From the NCBI GenBank assembly GCA_016212295.1, contig JACRGO010000216.1:1-20175 (forward strand): a stretch of DNA of 20,175 nucleotides, in the 5' to 3' direction. Below, in pieces: positions 7,671 to 13,642 of this stretch. The notes beneath the pieces were generated by a model, which had not been told where the DNA came from, did no database searches, and worked only from the letters and a program-made list of their open reading frames with translations. Numbering within the stretch: position 1 is the first letter of the stretch; every line of letters starts with the position of its first letter. Made by a program: the position numbers and the translations under genes. Origin of the DNA: Nitrospinota bacterium (GTDB lineage: Bacteria > Nitrospinota > Nitrospinia > JACRGO01).

Positions 7671-8033
7671 TTACAAGGCCATTAAATAATCCACAAGGGA
7701 CTTAATGTCATCCGCGCTTAACCCTTGCACGGCCTTGGGCATCAGCAACTTTGGCTTGAATTTGGCCCCGGCCTTCAGGGCCTCGATCTCCGGTCCACCG
7801 GCGTCAAAGGCCCCTTGGGGATCTTTCAGTATTTTCTCCAGATAAGCCTTGGATGCTCTCTTCCCTATCCCTTTCAAGCCAGGGCCCATGGTCCAGGCGG
7901 TGTTGTCAGCATCTATTTTGTGGCATGCGCTGCACTTTTTAAACGAGGCAGGCGGGTCGCCAGCTTGTGCCTGCCCTGCGGATACAACTAAAAGACCTGC
8001 CAAAACCAATTTAATTCCAATTTTTTTAACCAA
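7671..8033 (-). CDS. Small periplasmic class I c-type cytochrome
   Basis: A 120-residue exported monohaem cytochrome c, an electron carrier in the periplasm; its partner is unknown. A signal peptide (MVKKIGIKLVLAGLLVVSAG, cleavage after AQA) precedes the haem motif CSACH at 34-38. MGPGLKGIGKR follows, as in mitochondrial-type cytochromes, and LLMPKAV provides the sixth ligand Met98. The start is decided by the ribosome binding site. The frame opens with a GTG at 8042 that overlaps a perfect AGGAGG (8042-8047), while the TTG at 8033 lies 8 nt behind that site and gives a normal signal peptide. It is 72 bp downstream of htpG on the same strand. Confidence 0.9.
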   Translation of the reverse strand: MVKKIGIKLVLAGLLVVSAGQAQAGDPPASFKKCSACHKIDADNTAWTMGPGLKGIGKRASKAYLEKILKDPQGAFDAGGPEIEALKAGAKFKPKLLMPKAVQGLSADDIKSLVDYLMAL

Positions 8034-8105
8034 TAGTATCACCTCCTAACTCGAATAAAGGCATAATTTTATATCATTTTTTTTCACCACAAAACGCCGT
8101 CGCTG

Positions 8106-10043
8106 TCAAGGCGTAATGATAATGGAGCCGCGGCCGAACTTATCCAGGATAAGGTCCGTGGATTTTTCCATCATCTCGTTCAGCCTTGGGACCATCTCCC
8201 TTGGATTGGAAATCAGATCGTCCATCATCAGGGCGTTATCAAAAAGCTGAAGGCAGCAGGCGTCAACAGCGTCTGTGTTCTTGCCGGTTTCCAATATTTC
8301 CGCCAAATTCTTTATCAGGTGGTGCTTGGGATTCAACTCGAAGAGCTTTGGGCCTGACTCAAAGTCCTGGTTGACCAGCTTCATCATTTTCTGGATGCTG
8401 GCGGAGGCGCCGTCAGAGCTCAGGACGCAGCACGGGCTGTCAGACAGGCGTTTTGACTCCTTGACGTCCGAGACCTTGGAGCCAAGGACCTTTTTGAAAT
8501 GCTTTAGGAGTTTATCCAGCTTGGCTTCCTCCGCGATGGTCTCTTTCGCGGCGCCTTCCTCGTCCTTGAGGTCCTTGAGCAGGTCAAGGTCCGCCTGGTC
8601 AATGGACTTAACTGGCTTCCCTTCAAATTCACGCAAGCTTCCCAAGAGGTATTCGTCCAGAGGCTCAAGCAGGAAGAGCACCTCTATCTTCTTCTTTTTG
8701 AAGATCTCGATGTGAGGACTCATCTCAAGGGCCTTGCGATTGGCGCCGCAAAGGTAATATATCTCCTTTTGTCCCTCAGGCATGCGATCCACGTACTCCT
8801 TCAGGGAAGCCAACTCCTCGACGTCCTTGCAGGCCGAGGAATTATAGCGGAGGAGGAGGGCCAGTTTGTCCTTGTTGGCGAAATCAGTGTGAACGCCTTC
8901 CTTGAGGATACGTCCGTACTCCTTCCAGAATTTCAGGTATTCCTCCTTCTCCGATTCCGCCATTTTCTGCAGGTGGCCGAGAAACTTGCCTACCACGTTG
9001 GATTTTATCTTATTGAAAAGCGCGTTTTCCTGAATGGTCTCCCTGGACACGTTCAGGGGAAGGTCCTCTGAATCCACCACGCCCCGCACGAAGCGGAGGT
9101 AGTCCGGCAGGAGGTCCTTGCATTCGGTCTGAATGGAAATCTTCTTGGAAAAGAGGCCCAGGCCGTGCGCGATCTTCCCGAACCCGGCCAATTCAAAATT
9201 TTTCTTGGGCACATAGAGAAGGGCGTGTATCTGTATCGGGGCGTCGGCTGAATAATGTATATGGAACATGGGATCGTCCCCGGCGTTGGTCAGGAATTTA
9301 TAGAAGCCGGCGTAATCGTCCTTTTTCAACTCATTCTTGGGCCGCGCCCAAAGCGCCGAGACCTCGTTTATCCGCTTCCCGGCGAGGAAGATGGGGAACG
9401 CGACAAAGCTGGAGTATTTGTTGATGACTTCCTTTATCTTGTCTTTCCCCGCGAATTCCAGCGCATCATCCTTTAAATGAATCTCAACAGTGGTGCCCCT
9501 GTTCTTGCGGCTGGAGGGGAGGATATCAAAGGTCCCGGACCCGTCGGATCTCCATTCCAAGGCTGGCTCTTCCGGAATATAGGACTTCGTTATAACCCTC
9601 AACTCCTTCCCTACCATGAAGGCTGAATAAAAACCGACTCCGAACTGGCCGATGATGTTGATGTTCTTCCTTGCTTCCTCAGTCAATTTTTTTATGAACT
9701 CCAGGGAGCCGGACTTCCCAAGGGTCCCCAGGTTGGCGATGGCCTCCTGGTGGGTCAGGCCGATCCCGTTATCCGATATGGTCAGTATTTTATCGCCTTC
9801 GTTGAAGTCGATATGGATTTCCAGCCCCTTGCCCCTGTCCAGCACTTTTTCGTTCACAAGCTCTTCGTGGCGGACCTTGTCCAGGGCGTCCGAGGCGTTG
9901 GAGACCAATTCGCGAAGGAAGATTTCACGGTTTGTGTATAGTGAGTATACAAGGATGTGCAGGAGTTGTTTGACTTCCGCGTTATATTCATATTTTTCCG
10001 GCTGGGTTTGCGTTTCAGTGGCGCTCAAGGCTGAATCCTCCAT
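8106..10043 (-). CDS. htpG: Molecular chaperone HtpG (bacterial Hsp90)
   Basis: HtpG is the ATP-dependent Hsp90 dimer of the bacterial cytoplasm, which remodels client proteins under stress. The 645 residues contain the N-terminal GHKL ATPase motifs (LRELVSNASDALDK, ILTISDNGIGLT, IGQFGVGFYSAFMV), the middle domain with GVVDSEDLPLNVSRETIQ, and a C-terminal dimerisation domain ending DKFGRGSIIITP. The frame runs back to an ATG at 10151, but those 36 residues (rich in Pro/Ser, then hydrophobic) are not part of the family. The ATG at 10043, giving MEDSALSATE, fits better, although no Shine-Dalgarno sequence precedes it. No CIRCE element is seen upstream. Confidence 0.95.
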   Translation of the reverse strand: MEDSALSATETQTQPEKYEYNAEVKQLLHILVYSLYTNREIFLRELVSNASDALDKVRHEELVNEKVLDRGKGLEIHIDFNEGDKILTISDNGIGLTHQEAIANLGTLGKSGSLEFIKKLTEEARKNINIIGQFGVGFYSAFMVGKELRVITKSYIPEEPALEWRSDGSGTFDILPSSRKNRGTTVEIHLKDDALEFAGKDKIKEVINKYSSFVAFPIFLAGKRINEVSALWARPKNELKKDDYAGFYKFLTNAGDDPMFHIHYSADAPIQIHALLYVPKKNFELAGFGKIAHGLGLFSKKISIQTECKDLLPDYLRFVRGVVDSEDLPLNVSRETIQENALFNKIKSNVVGKFLGHLQKMAESEKEEYLKFWKEYGRILKEGVHTDFANKDKLALLLRYNSSACKDVEELASLKEYVDRMPEGQKEIYYLCGANRKALEMSPHIEIFKKKKIEVLFLLEPLDEYLLGSLREFEGKPVKSIDQADLDLLKDLKDEEGAAKETIAEEAKLDKLLKHFKKVLGSKVSDVKESKRLSDSPCCVLSSDGASASIQKMMKLVNQDFESGPKLFELNPKHHLIKNLAEILETGKNTDAVDACCLQLFDNALMMDDLISNPREMVPRLNEMMEKSTDLILDKFGRGSIIITP

Positions 10044-10160
10044 GAAAAAAATGCAAGTTAACGGTTTAGAATTAAAATTATTGAAAGCCAGATAAATTGA
10101 GGGCCTGCCTATATCGGGAGATGGCGATTTTCGTTCAGAAGGTCTTGGCATTCAAAGCAA

Positions 10161-10189
10161 TATATAAGATCAAACCCTTGATTTGTCAA
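10161..10189 (-). promoter_or_regulatory. Strong sigma70-type promoter for htpG with overlapping half-sites
   Basis: On the minus strand a perfect -35 box TTGACA (10184-10189) and TATATA (10161-10166) are 17 bp apart. The spacer contains ATCAA-ACCC-TTGAT (10169-10182), and a second palindrome CTTGA-TTTG-TCAAG overlaps it (10177-10190). The TCAA/TTGA half-sites recur every 8 bp. The predicted start, about 10154, gives a leader of about 110 nt to the preferred ATG. Confidence 0.6.
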
Positions 10190-10260
10190 GTGCATGCAAA
10201 AAATAGGGCCATGTTTCATTTTACAATTTTTCATAATGTTATTGCGACGCTTCCCCAAAC

Positions 10261-10289
10261 TTGATGTATGCAAACTTATTGTATAAAAT
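10261..10289 (+). promoter_or_regulatory. Possible promoter of the response regulator gene
   Basis: TTGATG (10261-10266) and TAAAAT (10284-10289) are 17 bp apart and lie about 38 bp before the ATG at 10327. The match is moderate (4/6 and 5/6). The region is divergent from htpG. Confidence 0.4.
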
Positions 10290-10326
10290 AATTTCAATTA
10301 TATACCAAACCTGAAAAAAGAAGACA

Positions 10327-10806
10327 ATGCCATCCCAGAATGAAAATGTCGGCAACCAGACGCCTGCGGCCTCAAAACCATCCGATCAAGCCATGCCGGC
10401 AAAAAAGAAAACGATTTTAATAGTGGATGACGATCCGATTATCCTTGACCTGATGGAGGTGATATTGAAAAAGGCGGGTTTTCAAACTGTTTTGGCGAGA
10501 AGCGGCAGGAGCGGCATCCAAAAATTGAATGAAGACGCACGGATTGATATGGCCCTTGTTGACATTGAAATGCCTGAAATCAACGGGATTCAATTGGTGA
10601 AAATGATACGGAACCAGCCTGCCCTGGACAAGATTCCCATCATGATGGTCACGGGAAAATCCACCAAGGAGGACGTGGTGCTTTCCTTTAAAGCCGGCGC
10701 GCAGGATTACATCGTAAAGCCAGTGGCCAAGGCCGTAATGCTCCAGAAAATATGCGCACAATTAAAAATGGACACGCATGACTTGGCCCCAGGGGCAATG
10801 GATTAG
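10327..10806 (+). CDS. Single-domain response regulator (CheY-like receiver)
   Basis: A 159-residue protein: about 27 disordered N-terminal residues followed by one receiver domain and no output domain. The phosphorylation site is intact, with the acidic cluster VDDDP at 33-37, phospho-acceptor Asp79 in LVDIEMPEING, Thr109 in MMVTG and Lys131 in YIVKP. Such proteins pass a phosphoryl signal from a histidine kinase by protein contact. No kinase is nearby, so it is probably an orphan in a phosphorelay or motility or secretion control. It is divergent from htpG, and a REP-like hairpin begins at its stop codon. Confidence 0.93.
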   Translation: MPSQNENVGNQTPAASKPSDQAMPAKKKTILIVDDDPIILDLMEVILKKAGFQTVLARSGRSGIQKLNEDARIDMALVDIEMPEINGIQLVKMIRNQPALDKIPIMMVTGKSTKEDVVLSFKAGAQDYIVKPVAKAVMLQKICAQLKMDTHDLAPGAMD

Positions 10807-10836
10807 GGGGCGGCCTGCTTCGAGACCGCCTCCTAC
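10806..10836. repeat. REP-like hairpin with GTAG head
   Basis: GGGGGCGG (10806-10813) pairs with CCGCCTCC (10826-10833) around a 12-nt loop. On the minus strand the hairpin is preceded by GTAG (10833-10836), the head tetranucleotide of the GTAG class of REP sequences mobilised by TnpA-REP (RAYT) transposases. It touches the response regulator stop codon. No T-tract follows, so terminator function is unclear. Confidence 0.5.
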
Positions 10837-10897
10837 AGTAATTGTAGCTTTAAATTTATTTGAAATTTTGCTTCCACTTTGTTGCGGTTAAGCCGCG

Positions 10898-11806
10898 CTA
10901 TGGTCTTTTTTCAGGGATGAGGATAATTTCCACCCGCCGGTTCCTTTCCCGTCCTTCCTCAGTTTCATTCGTGGCCACTGGCCTTGACTCGCCATAACCG
11001 TTGACTTCCACTTCGTAGCCGGTGAGTTTTTGGGTTCCCATAAAATAATCCCGGACGGCCCCTCCCCTCTTCTCCGATAACTCCTGGTTGGACTCAGTTG
11101 AACCCACGCTGTCCGTGTGTCCCTCAATTACAATGCGGACGCTTGGATACTCCTCTATCTTCAAGACCGCCTTATCCAACTCCTGCCGGGCCTCTGGTTT
11201 TAACGTCCATTTCCCAGAATCGAACAGGACCGAGTTTTTCATCGAGATCTGAATAGCGGACCCTATGGCGCCCACCGCGTTGATATCCGCCCCGGGGTAA
11301 TTCCCGCCGCAACCCGGCGCGTTTGCGTCCTGGAGCCGGACGTAGTGGAATACATCGCCTATTTTCACGAAACTCGATATGTCTATATCCGCCCTGCCGC
11401 CGGAAATTTTACCTATATCGACCCAGTCTTTCCCGTCCTTGGAAATGGATAAATTAGTGGGTTCTATATCAGGCCCAGCCTCGAAGACATAGAGATCGGG
11501 ACCGTTGACATCAATGAGGGCATTATCCGTGAACCGGAGCACCAGTTCCCCGCCGCAGCCGATGACCGCGGCTTTTTTTTGATTGGGAGCGCCGAGGGCA
11601 TAACCGGGGTCTGTTTCCTGGGGACCTGGTCTGCCTTTTTGAAAGGAAACCGCCTCGTCCGCGAAGGAAATGTCTCCCTTGGGGAAGAATACCTTGCCGC
11701 GATGTCCGTCGGAATATTCCTTACCGTTTTTTGCCGCGGCATGGACAAGGCCAGGGGAGGCAAGCATGAATGCAATACAGAAGCTGGTAATCCGCATGAT
11801 TTTCAC
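10898..11806 (-). CDS. OmpA-family envelope protein with an N-terminal beta domain
   Basis: A 302-residue exported protein. After a signal peptide (about residues 1-23, cleavage near VHA-AAK), residues about 30-185 form a beta-sandwich-like domain containing GYALGAPN, GGELVLRFTDN, GPDLYVFEAG and HYVRLQDAN, a pattern seen in surface proteins and in some OmpA-like proteins. Residues about 190-300 are an OmpA C-terminal domain that grips peptidoglycan: SVLFDSGKWTLKPEA, IEGHTDSVGS with Asp232, LSEKRGGAV with Arg247, and a closing GYGESRPVATN and RNRRVEI. It probably links the outer membrane or periplasm to the wall. The GTG at 11806, 5 nt after AGAGG, is preferred to the ATG three codons later. 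Confidence 0.88.
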   Translation of the reverse strand: MKIMRITSFCIAFMLASPGLVHAAAKNGKEYSDGHRGKVFFPKGDISFADEAVSFQKGRPGPQETDPGYALGAPNQKKAAVIGCGGELVLRFTDNALIDVNGPDLYVFEAGPDIEPTNLSISKDGKDWVDIGKISGGRADIDISSFVKIGDVFHYVRLQDANAPGCGGNYPGADINAVGAIGSAIQISMKNSVLFDSGKWTLKPEARQELDKAVLKIEEYPSVRIVIEGHTDSVGSTESNQELSEKRGGAVRDYFMGTQKLTGYEVEVNGYGESRPVATNETEEGRERNRRVEIILIPEKRP

Positions 11807-11824
11807 GGCAACCTCTTTTAATCA

Positions 11825-11891
11825 GCCGCCAAGGACGCGAAGCCCGGCTGAGTTTCTTGTTCCCCTGGCGCTCCTTAGCGTTCTTCGCGGC
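11825..11891. repeat. Imperfect inverted repeat, copy 2 of a two-copy family
   Basis: GCCGCCAAGGACGCGAAGC (11825-11843) and CCTTAGCGTTCTTCGCGGC (11873-11891) pair at 15 of 19 positions. The arm follows the same pattern as the copy at 4248-4314 (CCGC, then AGACRC, then AAG). It lies between the FHA and OmpA-family genes. Confidence 0.6.
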
Positions 11892-11906
11892 TTTCATTAC
11901 GTTCGT

Positions 11907-12659
11907 TTACATAATCTCCCTGAATACCAGCCGGTTTCCGCCTATCCTGATCTCATCCCCGTCTGAGAGGAGTTTTATTTTTTGGACGGTTTCTCCGTTG
12001 ACCTTTGTCCTGGAAAAACCTCCGCAATGCCGGATAACGAATTGTTCCTTACGTCTTTCAATAATGGCGGCCACTTCTCCGCAAAGGAAACCGTGAATCG
12101 GTATGTCCGCATCGGATTTCTTGCCGATAATATTTATGTTTTTTTCCAACATTATTTCCGTGGGCCTGCCTGTGGCCTGGGACTCGGTTATTATCTTGGC
12201 CCTGGCGGAGGCCCCCTTTGGTTTTTCCGGCTCCGGCACGACAGGCTCCGTCTTAGGCGAATCCTTGGGCAGCTTTGACTCCAGCATTTCCTTATATTGC
12301 TTGGTGTCTATAAACATGGTCATGCCGGAGAATTCCTGCTCGTCCTTTTCATGCAAACCTATCAGTGCGCCGCTGGTCCCAAAATCGAACTCCAATATAT
12401 GCTTTCCAACAAGGATTTTGTCGCCTTCCCTGAGTTCATGCTCCTTTACCTTTTTTTCATTGACGAAAATCCCGTTCAGGCTTCCCTGGTCCTTCAGGAT
12501 AAAATGGCCGTCAATCACATCAACAGCCGCGTGCTTCCCTGACACCGCCGTGTTGTCAATAACAATATCGTTGCCAACTATCCTCCCGATGGAAATGTTG
12601 GATTTAAACTGGTATTCCTTCAGGACCTTGTCCTTGAATTTTAAAGTTAATCTAGCCAT
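11907..12659 (-). CDS. Tandem FHA-domain protein
   Basis: A 250-residue cytoplasmic protein. Residues about 1-95 are a canonical FHA domain, a phosphothreonine-binding module: SIGR at 23-26, NDIVID, SGKHAAV with Ser40 and His43, and GSLNGIFVN with Asn62. After a Pro/Glu-rich linker (about 130-150), residues about 155-250 form a second FHA-like fold (NIIGKKSDADIPIHG, TKVNGETVQKIKLLSDGDEIRIG). There the R and S-H phosphate-binding residues are lost (Lys, and CGEVAA in place of SGKH), so it is probably structural. FHA proteins usually pair with Ser/Thr kinases or secretion systems; neither is in view. The ATG start follows a good promoter by about 22 nt. Confidence 0.9.
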   Translation of the reverse strand: MARLTLKFKDKVLKEYQFKSNISIGRIVGNDIVIDNTAVSGKHAAVDVIDGHFILKDQGSLNGIFVNEKKVKEHELREGDKILVGKHILEFDFGTSGALIGLHEKDEQEFSGMTMFIDTKQYKEMLESKLPKDSPKTEPVVPEPEKPKGASARAKIITESQATGRPTEIMLEKNINIIGKKSDADIPIHGFLCGEVAAIIERRKEQFVIRHCGGFSRTKVNGETVQKIKLLSDGDEIRIGGNRLVFREIM

Positions 12660-12687
12660 ATCAAGCCTATTGAAATTTTAGATTAGA

Positions 12688-12716
12688 ATTATCACATAAA
12701 ATATCCAAAATTCCAA
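12688..12716 (-). promoter_or_regulatory. Promoter of the FHA-domain gene
   Basis: On the minus strand TTGGAA (12711-12716, 4/6) and GATAAT (12688-12693, 5/6) are exactly 17 bp apart. The start point would be near 12681, leaving a 22-nt leader. Confidence 0.55.
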
Positions 12717-12726
12717 GAAAAAAAAA

Positions 12727-12753
12727 GGGGCCGGCTCGAATTGAGCCAACCCC
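12727..12753 (-). terminator. Rho-independent terminator behind the tRNA-Ala fragment
   Basis: An 11-bp stem, GGGGCCGGCTC (12727-12737) with GAGCCAACCCC (12743-12753; two G-U pairs on the minus-strand RNA), and a 5-nt loop. On the minus strand a run of T follows. It would have ended the original tRNA-Ala transcript. Confidence 0.85.
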
Positions 12754-12763
12754 TTGATTTTAT

Positions 12764-12808
12764 TGGTGGAGCTGGGCGGGATCGAACCGCCGGCCTCTTG
12801 AATGCCAT
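12764..12808 (-). other. 3' part of tRNA-Ala (anticodon GGC): probable att site of an integrated element
   Basis: Read on the minus strand, the 45 nt give the anticodon loop ATGGCAT, the 3' anticodon stem strand TCAAG, a variable loop, the T arm GGCGG-TTCGATC-CCGCC, the 3' acceptor strand CAGCTCC, discriminator A and CCA. The T at acceptor position 70 suits the G3-U70 pair that marks tRNA-Ala. The 5' stem partner CTTGA and everything before it are absent; instead GCATGGCATGGG follows. Tyrosine integrases use just this segment, anticodon loop to 3' end, as their att core, and leave such a displaced 3' copy at one end. The loop and the first foreign bases form a 16-bp palindrome (12802-12817). 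Confidence 0.85.
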
Positions 12809-13009
12809 GCATGGCATGGGACTACAAGGAGCACATGTAAATAATTGATTAATAAGGGGTTTTTGGCTTGATACCGGTTGTCCCAAACCGTTAAAAACCG
12901 CCGTTTTTGCCGTTCTAATGACACAAAATCCCCACAATCAAATATTTAGTTTTTTTTGAAATTTCATCTTACATAATTCAATTAGGCAAAGCAATATCTT
13001 ATTTTTATA
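12809..13009. other. Junction-proximal non-coding stretch
   Basis: Two hundred bases between the att fragment and the first element gene. The stretch 12880-12915 has short repeated pieces (AAACCGTTAAAAACC, then CCGTTTTTG), which could be integrase or excisionase arm sites but are too short to claim. No gene or promoter is evident. Confidence 0.3.
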
Positions 13010-13633
13010 TTATTTAACATGCTCCAGAAAAAGAGCCATCGGCAACGTTTTTATGTATTTTTCATGCCCCGCATATGCTAATAAAAAACGATATACAGCA
13101 TCATTCCCATGACCAGTTGGAGCAATTTTACAACTCAGTTTCCCCTTTGTTGTAAACGGTAGCATTTTTTTTTGACCAGGTTTATCATTACCTTTTAGTT
13201 TGATTATCTTTTCTATTGCCGTTGCCATCTTTTCCCGCGCCACCCTAATTTCGTTTATAAGGTTATCAATTTCTAATTGATTTGAAAGCGTTTCATTTTG
13301 AACTGCCTCCCAAACCTTTTTTAAGGCGTTTTTCATATAACGGAGTTCAAATCCATTTTGACCAGACACCAGTTCTCTTTGATCTAAAAAATGGATAAGT
13401 TCAATCTCTAAATTTGTTATATATTCCTCAATTTTGGCCCAGGGTGTTTGATCAGTGCCATAAAAATAATTAATTGATGAACATATTTCCGACCATCTGA
13501 AGGGGTGATCGGTATAAATAAAAGACCCAGTAGCTTGGGCTAAAAACATACTTATTTCTAGATTAGGGCTTAACTGCGGTACCATCATTTGCCCCCCGTT
13601 TTTACCAGCAGACAACGGCTGAAGAGTAGCCAA
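13010..13633 (-). CDS. Downstream segment of the interrupted DUF4238/SEC-C gene
   Basis: A 207-residue frame of unknown function. It is in the same frame as the gene ending at 13643: after that TAA the codons read ADPLATLQPLSAGKNGGQ without a break, so the two look like one gene of about 820 codons cut by a single stop. The sequence NGGQMMVPQLSPNLEISMFLAQATGSFIYTDHPFRW reads as conserved protein rather than a new N-terminus. The middle (about residues 60-150) is helical and charged and could form a coiled coil. If translated alone, the ATG at 13588 behind a GGGGGG tract is the likelier start; the listed TTG has no ribosome binding site. Confidence 0.6.
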   Translation of the reverse strand: MATLQPLSAGKNGGQMMVPQLSPNLEISMFLAQATGSFIYTDHPFRWSEICSSINYFYGTDQTPWAKIEEYITNLEIELIHFLDQRELVSGQNGFELRYMKNALKKVWEAVQNETLSNQLEIDNLINEIRVAREKMATAIEKIIKLKGNDKPGQKKMLPFTTKGKLSCKIAPTGHGNDAVYRFLLAYAGHEKYIKTLPMALFLEHVK

Positions 13634-13642
13634 TGGGTCAGC

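Noticed and set aside
10044-10151. 36-residue extension of HtpG
   Set aside because: It has no counterpart in Hsp90 proteins. The ATG at 10043 is preferred, though a leaderless start at 10151 is kept as a remark.
10044-10326. CIRCE or sigma32 element for htpG
   Set aside because: No TTAGCACTC-N9-GAGTGCTAA and no clear CCCCAT -10 box were found.
12764-12808. tRNA-Ala interrupted by a group I intron
   Set aside because: The break is at the 5' edge of the anticodon loop, no 5' half or intron core was found nearby, and protein-coding genes of an island follow instead.
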